A stretch of DNA of 11,834 nucleotides from Terriglobia bacterium (lineage in GTDB: Bacteria; Acidobacteriota; Terriglobia; UBA7540), in assembly GCA_022866195.1 (NCBI GenBank), contig JALHUF010000657.1, positions 1 through 11,834 on the forward strand, given 5' to 3'. Positions 1 through 6,252 of the stretch are shown one piece after another. Under the pieces are notes generated by a model. That model ran no database searches. It was given only the letters and a program-made list of their open reading frames with translations, and was not told the DNA's origin. The stretch's first letter is position 1; every line of letters begins with the position of its first letter. The translations under genes were made by a program, and so were the position numbers.

Positions 1-1038
1 CAGGCGTGTCGCGATTACTACTCGCGACGAGCCAGCCTGGCCCTCTGGGTTTTGTGTGAGATTGCTATTGCTGCCTGCGATTTGGCCGAGGTGATCGGCT
101 CCGCCATCGCGCTCAACCTGCTTTTTGGTCTGCCGCTGATCTGGGGTGTCTGCGTGACATCGTTGGACGTTTTGGCCATTCTCTATTTGCAGCACCGGGG
201 CTTTCGCCTCCTGGAAGCGCTGGTGGTGGTCCTCATCGGCACCATTGGCACCTGCTATCTGCTGGAAATCATCCTGGTCAAGCCGGACTTTGCGGGCATC
301 GCGCGCGGCTTTGTCCCCACGGCGGAACTTTTCACCAACCGCGACATGCTTTACATCGCGATTGGCATCCTGGGCGCCACAGTAATGCCACACAATCTCT
401 ACCTGCACTCCTCGCTCGTCCAGACCCGCGCGATCGAGCGCACGCGTGCGGGCTTGAAGACGGCCATGCGCTACAACTTCCTGGACTCGGTCATCGCCCT
501 CAATCTCGCTTTCTTTATCAACGCCGCCATCCTCGTCATGGCAGCCGCCAGCTTTCACCGCCACGGGATGACCCAAGTGGCGGAAATCCAGGACGCCTAT
601 CACACCCTTTCGCCGCTGCTCGGGATTCCTTTCGCCAGCGTCCTGTTTGCCCTGGCCCTGCTCTGCTCCGGCCAGAATTCCACGCTGACAGGCACGCTCG
701 CGGGCCAGATCGTGATGGAGGGATTCCTGAACATCCGGCTGGCTCCCTGGCTGCGCCGGCTCATCACGCGCCTCTTCGCCATCGTCCCGGCCATCATTGC
801 TGTCGCTTTCTACGGGACCAGCGGGACGGCAAAGCTCCTGATCTTCAGCCAAGTCATTCTGAGCCTGCAACTGTCCTTTGCGGTGGTTCCCCTGGTGCAA
901 TTCACCAGCGACCGGACTAAGATGGGCGAGTTTGCGAACCCACGCTGGGTGAAAGTCCTGGCCTGGCTGGTGACGGGAATCATCGTGGTGCTGAACGCGT
1001 ATCTCCTGATTCAGACCCTGGTTGGCTGGGTCACCTGA
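1..1038 (+). CDS. Nramp-family divalent metal (Mn2+/Fe2+) transporter, 5'-truncated
   Basis: Inner-membrane, probably proton-coupled importer of Mn2+ or Fe2+ (Nramp/MntH family). The frame is open from base 1, giving 345 visible residues and a TGA at 1036-1038. An internal TTG at 52 is not the start, because conserved Nramp sequence (CRDYYSRRASLALWVLCEIA) continues upstream to the edge. Family members are about 400-450 residues, so TM1 with the metal-binding DPGN motif lies outside the window. Visible signatures are the TM6 motif A126-T-V-M129-P-H-N, whose Ala and Met are metal contacts in Nramp structures, and the 'GQNSTLTGTLAGQIVMEGFL' segment from residue 224, the classic Nramp transport signature. 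Hydrophobic helices alternate with short loops throughout, ending in a terminal helix. The universal stress protein gene follows after 12 bp, suggesting co-transcription. The family is clear. The metal preference is inferred from the TM6 Met. The name mntH would be reasonable but the truncated N-terminus prevents confirmation. Confidence 0.93.
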   Translation, partial: QACRDYYSRRASLALWVLCEIAIAACDLAEVIGSAIALNLLFGLPLIWGVCVTSLDVLAILYLQHRGFRLLEALVVVLIGTIGTCYLLEIILVKPDFAGIARGFVPTAELFTNRDMLYIAIGILGATVMPHNLYLHSSLVQTRAIERTRAGLKTAMRYNFLDSVIALNLAFFINAAILVMAAASFHRHGMTQVAEIQDAYHTLSPLLGIPFASVLFALALLCSGQNSTLTGTLAGQIVMEGFLNIRLAPWLRRLITRLFAIVPAIIAVAFYGTSGTAKLLIFSQVILSLQLSFAVVPLVQFTSDRTKMGEFANPRWVKVLAWLVTGIIVVLNAYLLIQTLVGWVT

Positions 1039-1050
1039 GGGGAGGCAGCG

Positions 1051-1479
1051 ATGTTCAAGAAAATACTGATTGCACTCGACCACAGCAAAGCCGACGACGT
1101 GCTGCTGCCGCAGGTCAAGGAGCTGGCTCGCCTCACGCAGGCCGAAATACTACTTTTCCACGTGTCGGTCGGCTGGGTGGCGCGCTGGCAGAAGAACTTG
1201 AATCTGTCGGATTCGGACGAGATCAAGGAGGATCAGGAGTACCTCGAGAAGCGCGGGAAGGAACTCTTCGAGGAGGGATTCCGCGTCACCATCCGCCACG
1301 GTACCGGAGAGCCGGCGGACGAAATTCTCAGGGCTGCGCGCGCCGAGAATTGCGACCTAATCGCTATGACCACCCACGGCCACCGCCTGCTGGCCGACCT
1401 GATTCATGGCACCACTATCCCCAAAGTCCGCCACGAAGCCGACATCCCCATCTTCCTGGTCAAGGCGGGTCGGGACTAG
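1051..1479 (+). CDS. Universal stress protein (UspA family), single domain
   Basis: Small cytoplasmic nucleotide-binding protein of 142 residues, the usual length for one USP domain. The start is ATG at 1051, preceded by a strong ribosome-binding site (GAGGGGAGG at 1037-1045, 5-nt gap) that overlaps the stop of the transporter gene. The N-terminus MFKKILIALDHS has the typical first beta strand with conserved Asp10. The C-terminal ATP loop THGHRLLADLIHGTT (108-122) matches the family pattern G-x2-G-x9-G-(S/T), with Gly110, Gly120 and Thr121 kept and the first Gly replaced by Thr107. ATP binding is therefore likely but untested. The strand IPIFLVK closes the fold. Coupling to the Nramp transporter by spacing suggests a role in regulating metal uptake or in a metal/oxidative stress response. 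That role is inference. Confidence 0.93.
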   Translation: MFKKILIALDHSKADDVLLPQVKELARLTQAEILLFHVSVGWVARWQKNLNLSDSDEIKEDQEYLEKRGKELFEEGFRVTIRHGTGEPADEILRAARAENCDLIAMTTHGHRLLADLIHGTTIPKVRHEADIPIFLVKAGRD

Positions 1480-1800
1480 ACTCGCACCCTGTTGAGCGGA
1501 CCAACTTCGCCCCCTGCCGACACATGATGGCCCTCCGGCTCCTGCCACCCCGAGAATGGCGGTGTATACACGACCGTCGGCCTTAGCGCGGGGTTTGTCG
1601 GCTTCGCTGGGACAGGACAGGCCGGCTAGCGCCCCGGTGCGCCGGGTCGCAACACATGACCATCACCCCCCGCATGCCCCGAGCGGAATGTCAGAGAAAC
1701 GCCAGACAGCAGCAGGAAATCAACTGCTCGGGGTCCTTGCTATCGCGCGGTATCCGAGTTAAAAGGGGGAGCGCTTTCTTCTCGCTGGGGCGATTGGCAG
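1480..1800. other. Intergenic region without a recognisable gene (321 bp)
   Basis: No open frame here on either strand resembles a protein family, and the possible short peptides are rich in Arg, Pro, Ser and Ala, as expected of chance frames in GC-rich DNA. I see no tRNA-like fold and no good -35/-10 pair. The only visible structure is a perfect 10-bp palindrome, GTGTATACAC at 1562-1571, which is AT-rich for this genome. A palindrome of this length is expected by chance several times per 10 kb, so an operator role is speculative. A weak extended -10-like TGCTATCGC lies at 1738-1746, upstream of the aldo/keto reductase, without a clear -35. Confidence 0.5.
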
Positions 1801-2907
1801 ATGCTTATTCCAGGCTTTGCGACAACGGAAGGGACCGCGCGCTTTCGCGAGCGTTTTGCGGCGCGGCTGCCGGGACATTTGCGGCTGGCCAACGGGCTGT
1901 GGATCGCTTCGATCGGACTCGGCACGTATCTGGGGGACCCCACCCCGGCCCACGATCAACTTTACGCCGAGGCTGTCCAACGCGCCGTTGAATTGGGCAC
2001 GAACCACTTCGACACCGCCATCAACTATCGTCACCAGCGGAGCGAGCGCGCCATCGGGCGGGCGCTGGGAGCAATGATTGCCGCCGGCGGCCTGCGCCGT
2101 GACGAGCTGGTGCTCGCCAGCAAGGGCGGCTTCCTGACGTTTGACGCCGAGGAGCCAGAAGACCCATCCAGCTACTTCCACGAAAAACTGATCCGCACGG
2201 GACTGGTCCGGGCGGAGGATGTCGCGGCCGGTTGCCACGTAATGTCCCCGAAGTATCTGGCGAATCAGATTGACCAGAGCCGGCAGAATCTGGGGGTCGA
2301 GACGCTGGACATCTATTACCTCCACAACCCCGAAACGCAGCTCAGCGCCGTCTCGCGCCCGGAATTCTACCGGCGCCTGCGTGCCGCCTTCGCGGCGCTG
2401 GAGAAGGCGGTGGCGGAGGGGAAAATCCGCGTCTACGGAACGGCCACGTGGAACGCCTACCGCCATGACCCAGACTCGCGCGAGGCGATCTCGCTCGAGG
2501 AAGTGCTGCGCGCGGCGGAAGAAGTCGGCGGCAAGGAGCACCATTTCCGCGCCGTCCAACTCCCCTTCAATCTGGCCATGCCGGTAGCGCTGGCAGCGAA
2601 ATCCCAGGTGTGGAAAGGCAGGGCGATGAGCTTCCTCGAAGTGGCGCGTGCTCAGGGGCTAATGGTCTTCGCCAGCGCCAGCCTCATGCAAGGGCATCTC
2701 GCCCAGGGGCTGCCGGCGGAGATCCGGAGCTGGTTCCCGGGCTTGCAGACTGATGCGCAGTGCGCCATCCAGTTTGTGCGCTCGACCCCCGGGATAACCT
2801 GCGCGCTGGTGGGCATGAGCCGGCGCGAGCACGTTGAGGAGAACCTGGCAACAGCTTCCGTGGCTCCTCTGACGCTGGAGCAGTTCCGCTCCATGCTCGC
2901 CAAGTAG
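1801..2907 (+). CDS. Aldo/keto reductase family oxidoreductase
   Basis: NAD(P)H-dependent cytoplasmic oxidoreductase with a TIM barrel, 368 residues, a little longer than the usual 280-340. The catalytic tetrad of the family is visible: Asp71 and Tyr76 in HFDTAINY, Lys108 in LASKGG, and His175 in YYLHNPE. The C-terminal part has the TPGITCALVGMSRREHVEENL segment, which in this superfamily lies at the cofactor phosphate-binding end of the barrel. Between Lys108 and His175 is a stretch of about 40 residues (roughly 112-152, acidic, with SSYFHEKL and AGCHVMSP) that is longer than in standard members and should shape the substrate pocket. The ATG at 1801 has only a weak GGGG upstream, but the N-terminus reads sensibly into the barrel (LANGLWIASIGLGTYLG). 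It is followed by the SAM hydrolase gene in the same direction, 118 bp away and with its own promoter-like sequence. The substrate cannot be deduced. Confidence 0.92.
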   Translation: MLIPGFATTEGTARFRERFAARLPGHLRLANGLWIASIGLGTYLGDPTPAHDQLYAEAVQRAVELGTNHFDTAINYRHQRSERAIGRALGAMIAAGGLRRDELVLASKGGFLTFDAEEPEDPSSYFHEKLIRTGLVRAEDVAAGCHVMSPKYLANQIDQSRQNLGVETLDIYYLHNPETQLSAVSRPEFYRRLRAAFAALEKAVAEGKIRVYGTATWNAYRHDPDSREAISLEEVLRAAEEVGGKEHHFRAVQLPFNLAMPVALAAKSQVWKGRAMSFLEVARAQGLMVFASASLMQGHLAQGLPAEIRSWFPGLQTDAQCAIQFVRSTPGITCALVGMSRREHVEENLATASVAPLTLEQFRSMLAK

Positions 2908-2950
2908 GGCCACACTGTGATGCCAACGCAACGCCCAGCCGCTTCGTTGC

Positions 2951-2979
2951 TTGACAAAGCGTGGCCTTTCGGATAGCTT
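2951..2979 (+). promoter_or_regulatory. Probable sigma-70-type promoter for the SAM hydrolase gene
   Basis: A perfect -35 hexamer TTGACA (2951-2956) is followed by a 17-nt spacer and TAGCTT (2974-2979), which matches the consensus -10 at 3 of 6 positions including the first two and the last. The start codon at 3026 would leave a leader of about 40 nt. The site lies in the 118-bp gap after the aldo/keto reductase, so the hydrolase can be expressed on its own. The weak -10 limits confidence. Confidence 0.5.
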
Positions 2980-3025
2980 GCCGTGTTTGGGTGCCGGTTA
3001 GTCGTGCCACGGCGCCGGGGGAAGA

Positions 3026-3850
3026 TTGCCTCGCACACCGCTCATCACGCTGATCACCGACTTCGGCCCCGCCGACCACTTCGTGGGCGTCATGAAGGCC
3101 GTGATTCTGAATATCAACCCCGACGTGCAGATTGTGGATGTCTGCCATGAGGTCAATTCCTACGATATCTTCGACGCCGCCTTCACCCTGGCCCAGAGTT
3201 ACCGCTTCTTCCCCCCCGACACGATCCATCTGGTCGTCGTCGATCCGGGAGTGGGCACGGCCCGGCGGCCCTTGTTGGCGCGCACGATTGAGTACAAGTT
3301 CATCGCGCCCGATAACGGCGTGCTTTCGCTCATTTACGAGCGCGAGGAAACCATCGAGGTCCGGCACGTCACCTCCGACCACTACTTTCTGAACCCGGTC
3401 AGCAACACCTTCCACGCGCGCGATATCTTTGCACCCGTGGCCGGCTGGCTGAGCCGAGGCCTGGAGGCGGACAAGTTTGGGGAGCCCGTCACAGATTACA
3501 CCAAATTCACGCCCCCCAAGCCCAAGCGCGTGAGCGATCAACTGGTGAAGGGTGTCGTGCTCAGAGTCGACAAGTTTGGCAACGTCATCACTAATATCAC
3601 GCCGGAAGACGTCCCCGCCCTCTTTGCGGAAAATCCTCCGCCCTTCAGGATCATTGTGGGCCAACAGGAAATTACGAAACTGAATCTCGCCTACTCCATG
3701 GGCAAGCCTTCCGAAATCTTCGCCATTGTGGGGAGTTCGGGATACGTCGAGATCTGCACCAACCGAGGCTCTGCCGCGAAGGCGCTGAACGCCGGCCGCG
3801 GCGCGGAGGTGGGTGTGATGCTGGGCGAAGCCACCGCTCCCACCCCTTAG
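3026..3850 (+). CDS. S-adenosyl-L-methionine hydrolase (adenosine-forming), DUF62 / SAM hydroxide adenosyltransferase family
   Basis: Cytoplasmic enzyme related to the fluorinase/chlorinase fold, expected to use water or hydroxide to split SAM into adenosine and L-methionine. It has 274 residues, a typical length. The start is a TTG at 3026 with GGGGGA just upstream. An in-frame stop at 2999-3001 and the immediate family N-terminus (LITLITDFG...DHFVGVMKAV) leave no better start. The Asp-Arg-His set of the family is present: Asp73 and Arg80 in DPGVGTARRP, with the same 7-residue spacing as in the archaeal enzyme PH0463, and His130 in FHARDIFAP. Asp96-Asn97 (APDNG) and the C-terminal VDKFGNVITNI segment are also family hallmarks. 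Absence of the halogenase-specific insertion could not be checked by alignment, but hydrolase is the usual function for this bacterial group. The gene ends 69 bp from a convergent gene. Its neighbours do not suggest a pathway. Confidence 0.92.
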   Translation: MPRTPLITLITDFGPADHFVGVMKAVILNINPDVQIVDVCHEVNSYDIFDAAFTLAQSYRFFPPDTIHLVVVDPGVGTARRPLLARTIEYKFIAPDNGVLSLIYEREETIEVRHVTSDHYFLNPVSNTFHARDIFAPVAGWLSRGLEADKFGEPVTDYTKFTPPKPKRVSDQLVKGVVLRVDKFGNVITNITPEDVPALFAENPPPFRIIVGQQEITKLNLAYSMGKPSEIFAIVGSSGYVEICTNRGSAAKALNAGRGAEVGVMLGEATAPTP

Positions 3851-3902
3851 AAACCTCTGCCAGCATCTTGAAACTGCGCCGTGGTAAAACTGGGGGGGAT
3901 TG

Positions 3903-3937
3903 CGCCCGGACCTGGCTCCTCAGGCGGGCGGGATTTT
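3903..3937 (+). terminator. Bulged hairpin between convergent genes, possible terminator
   Basis: CGCCCG (3903-3908), a GA bulge and CCTG (3911-3914) pair with CAGG (3921-3924) and CGGGCG (3925-3930) around a 6-nt loop, making a 10-bp GC-rich stem. On the plus strand it is followed by GGATTTT (3931-3937), a short T run that could support termination of the SAM hydrolase transcript. The stem overlaps the stop codon and last codons of the minus-strand gene ending at 3920. On the minus strand no T run follows directly, so one-directional use is more likely. Confidence 0.4.
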
Positions 3938-5281
3938 CGGTGGGGCCGTTGCCGCGCCGGGCAGCCTCTCCACTCGCACCTTGGCCACCCGGCGACCCTC
4001 CATCTCCAACACGGTATAGCGGCGACCTTCGTACACGAAGCTCTCGCCCCCCTGCGGGATCACACCCAGCCGCTCGAGCATAAAACCGGCCAGCGTTTCG
4101 TAGTCAGCGCCGCGCGGCAAGGCGATGTCGTAATCATCCGCCAGCTCCCGCAAACTGAGAGAACTATCCACCACCAGAACGCCTTCGCCCACCTTGTGAA
4201 TGGCCTTTTCCTCGCGGTCGTATTCATCCTGGATCTCGCCCACGATCTGCTCCAAGACGTCTTCCAGAGTCACCAGGCCCACGAATGTCCCAAACTCGTC
4301 CACCACCAGGGCGATCTGTGAATGCCTCTCGCGCGCCTCATCGAGCATCCGATCGAGCGACATCGTTTCGGGCACGATCATCGGCTGGTAGAGAAGTGAA
4401 CGCAGATCCAGCGGCGCATCCAGCGGCGTCCGCTGCCGCAGCCGGTCAAAGGCCACGCGCAGGAGGTCCTTCGTGTTGAGGATGCCGACGATGTGGTCAG
4501 GCGACCCTGCGTAGATGGGAACCCGCGAGTAGCGCTCCTCCACCACGCGGTCCAGAAGAAAATGGAGGTCTGGCGTGAGGGGCAGGCAGGTAATCTTGGG
4601 GCGCGGCACCATGATCTCCCGCACCAGGACCTGGTGCAGGTCGAAGACACTGTGGATCATCTCCTCCTGCTCTTCCCCCAGCATGCCGCGCTTGCGAATG
4701 CCCGAAACAATCAGCTTCACTTCCTCCGGAGTATGCACGGCCGGATGGCTGCCCCCGGGGGGATGACGAAGAACCCGCAACACAACGCTCGCCATGGCAT
4801 CCAGCGCCCGCACCGGATACTTGCTCAACTGCAGGAAGAGAAGCATGGGCCGGGCGACAAACAGGGAGGCCTGCTCGGCGCGATCGTAAGCCATGGCCTT
4901 GGGGACGATCTCCCCCAGCACCATCAGCAAGGTGGTAATCAGCAGGAAGGCGAACCCGACGGCGATCGAGTGCGCCACCGTGAGCGCGACGTACTTATGG
5001 AGGTAGCCCTCCAGCAACCCTTCGATGGCCCGCGCCATGATCATCTCGCCCAGCGTGCCCATGAGTAGGCTGGAGACGGTAATGCCAAGTTGGATTCCTG
5101 AAAAAAGCAGACCAACATCGGAAAGCAACATCAGGACGGAGCGGGCACGCGATTCGCCTTCCTTGACCAACTGCTCCAGGCGCGTGCGACGCACGGTCAG
5201 GAGCGCGTATTCCGCCGCCACAAAAAACGCGTTGAGCGCCACAAGGCCCAGAATGAGCAGCGCTTTGAGCAAAGCCGTCAT
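3920..5281 (-). CDS. Hemolysin/CNNM-family transporter with DUF21, two CBS domains and CorC_HlyC domain
   Basis: Inner-membrane protein of 453 residues in the CNNM/CorC (HlyC/CorC, YfjD/PaeA-like) family, linked in characterised members to Mg2+ or other divalent cation efflux. Domain order is complete. The N-terminal DUF21/CNNM membrane domain (1-185) has hydrophobic segments near 3-28, 55-75, 98-127 and 140-170 and the conserved GEIVPK motif at 123-128. The acidic linker TPEEVKLIVSGIRKRGMLGEEQEEMI (184-209) is followed by CBS1 (about 218-275, VREIMVPR...VGILNTKDLL) and CBS2 (about 296-345, VVDEFGTFVGLVTLEDVLEQIVGEI). The C-terminal CorC_HlyC domain spans about 360-440. CBS pairs usually bind ATP/Mg2+, and the exact ligand here is unknown. 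The ATG at 5281 has GGGA 8 nt upstream and gives the usual short N-terminus before TM1. A promoter-like site lies at 5306-5335. No partner gene is adjacent. The family is certain. The transported ion is inference. Confidence 0.94.
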   Translation of the reverse strand: MTALLKALLILGLVALNAFFVAAEYALLTVRRTRLEQLVKEGESRARSVLMLLSDVGLLFSGIQLGITVSSLLMGTLGEMIMARAIEGLLEGYLHKYVALTVAHSIAVGFAFLLITTLLMVLGEIVPKAMAYDRAEQASLFVARPMLLFLQLSKYPVRALDAMASVVLRVLRHPPGGSHPAVHTPEEVKLIVSGIRKRGMLGEEQEEMIHSVFDLHQVLVREIMVPRPKITCLPLTPDLHFLLDRVVEERYSRVPIYAGSPDHIVGILNTKDLLRVAFDRLRQRTPLDAPLDLRSLLYQPMIVPETMSLDRMLDEARERHSQIALVVDEFGTFVGLVTLEDVLEQIVGEIQDEYDREEKAIHKVGEGVLVVDSSLSLRELADDYDIALPRGADYETLAGFMLERLGVIPQGGESFVYEGRRYTVLEMEGRRVAKVRVERLPGAATAPPKIPPA

Positions 5282-5305
5282 GAGAGCAGTCCCTGATCCC
5301 GTTCA

Positions 5306-5335
5306 ATTCTAGCCTTAAACGCCCGCCGAGTTCAA
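5306..5335 (-). promoter_or_regulatory. Probable promoter for the CNNM/CorC-family gene
   Basis: Read on the minus strand, TTGAAC (5330-5335) is followed by an 18-nt spacer and TAGAAT (5306-5311), which matches the consensus -10 at 5 of 6 positions. Transcription would start near 5298, leaving a leader of under 20 nt before the ATG at 5281. The same TAGAAT hexamer occurs in the promoter-like site of the next minus-strand gene. Confidence 0.55.
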
Positions 5336-5472
5336 AATTCGCGGGAAGCAGAGCACATGACCCGGCGCTGGGGCGTGCTCTTCAATCCAAGGAGGAATGA
5401 ACGGGCATGCACAGCCGGCTGAGCACCACGGGGAAGAACAAGGCAGCGGCTTGTCGCGAAGCGTCGGCTGGC

Positions 5473-6039
5473 CTACTGCGAAGGCAGAGGTGCGGAGCAG
5501 CTCGGGCAAAAGCTCTGGCCCTTCCCCACCGGCTGTCCGCACGACGGACAGAGACGCGGTTTCACGGAGCGCGCTGTGTACAGGCTCCCGACGCCGAAGG
5601 CGGTGAAGACAATGCCCATCACTCCAAGCAGAAAGGGAACAAAAAAGAAGCCGAAGTTGTAACCCACATCAAACCGCATGTCACCGGGATCGGAGGGATT
5701 ATAACGAATGGGATGACGCGTCCCTGGTGCGTACGCATTCACCTTGCTGCGCATCGAGCTATAACTCGAGCTGCTGTAACTGGAGCTGGACGGTACGGTG
5801 TACTCCTTTCCGTCCACCGTATAGCGGAAATCGATGGCCGCTTTGTACATCACGTCGCCTTCGCTGTCCCGATAGCTTATGACCTCGCTTTTCACCACTT
5901 CTGCTTCAACCGACGGCCAAGTCTTCAGAATGGTGTATTGACGGTTGCCCGTCCAACCGGCAACCCCGAGCAGTATCAGGCCAACCAAGGTAAAGATGGT
6001 GCCCACCAATTTGAAAATTCCCCGGCCTTCCATCGCCAT
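5473..6039 (-). CDS. DUF3592-like membrane protein with C-terminal zinc ribbon
   Basis: Protein of unknown function, 188 residues. Two membrane helices (about 9-28 and 128-153) enclose a beta-rich domain (about 40-125) with the DUF3592-type pattern: W-P-S-V-E-A-E-V, a central FRYTVDGKEY, then APGTRHPIRYNPSDPGD. The C-terminal tail carries Cys164-x2-Cys167 and Cys178-x2-Cys181 (CPSCGQ...CPSCSA), a treble-clef or zinc-ribbon knuckle, probably cytoplasmic. Residues 84-95 are an odd Ser/Tyr patch (SSSSYSSSSYSS) just after the central strand. The start is well supported: AGGAGG at 6046-6051 sits 6 nt from the ATG, and a good promoter lies further upstream. An alternative in-frame ATG two codons in is less well spaced. 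The gene stands alone between its neighbours. The fold assignment is by pattern recognition only. Confidence 0.85.
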   Translation of the reverse strand: MAMEGRGIFKLVGTIFTLVGLILLGVAGWTGNRQYTILKTWPSVEAEVVKSEVISYRDSEGDVMYKAAIDFRYTVDGKEYTVPSSSSYSSSSYSSMRSKVNAYAPGTRHPIRYNPSDPGDMRFDVGYNFGFFFVPFLLGVMGIVFTAFGVGSLYTARSVKPRLCPSCGQPVGKGQSFCPSCSAPLPSQ

Positions 6040-6105
6040 CTGAGGCCTCCTGTTTCCGGTCTTTCCTTCCGGACTGCACGTCTTTGAGAGTCGGACTCCG
6101 TTCAG

Positions 6106-6133
6106 ATTCTAGCACCTGAGGCCACAAATTCAA
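6106..6133 (-). promoter_or_regulatory. Extended -10 promoter for the DUF3592-like gene
   Basis: On the minus strand TTGAAT (6128-6133), a 16-nt spacer and TAGAAT (6106-6111) form a good sigma-70-type site. The -10 is preceded by TGC, giving an extended -10 (TG-N-TAGAAT). The leader to the ATG at 6039 would be about 60 nt and contains the strong AGGAGG ribosome-binding site. The gene starting at 6253 diverges from here, and I found no equally good site for it. Confidence 0.6.
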
Positions 6134-6252
6134 CGTAGCTTGGAGCGCATAATCCTGCCGAGGATGTAAGGCTGCTCACTCTGGACAAAATCCGTCCGCG
6201 TCCTTCTCCACTCTGTTAAACTTCACCCATAATTCCGACAGGAGTCTGACTG

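Noticed and set aside
1759..2559. Long minus-strand open frame opposite the aldo/keto reductase
   Set aside because: It is a high-GC shadow frame. The plus strand carries all four catalytic residues of a known family, while the opposite translation has no recognisable motif.
2908..2966. Nested inverted repeats after the aldo/keto reductase (GGCCAC/GTGGCC outside, GCAACG/CGTTGC inside) as a terminator
   Set aside because: The two 6-bp stems are separated by large internal loops and followed only by TTTC. The right arm overlaps the probable promoter at 2951-2979, so a terminator role is weakly supported.
2684..3664. 326-residue minus-strand open frame opposite the SAM hydrolase
   Set aside because: It covers the antisense of two well-supported genes and the promoter between them, and its translation shows no family signature.
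5412..5421. Perfect palindrome CAGCCGGCTG after the DUF3592-like gene as a terminator or operator
   Set aside because: It has no loop and no following T run, and a 10-bp palindrome is expected by chance several times in a window of this size.
5397..6087. Plus-strand open frames behind a good AAGGAGG (5390-5396), with ATGs at 5397 and 5407
   Set aside because: They run antisense through the DUF3592-like gene, which has recognisable domains, a strong ribosome-binding site and a promoter. Their translations are basic, low in hydrophobic structure and match no family, so the upstream AAGGAGG is probably chance.
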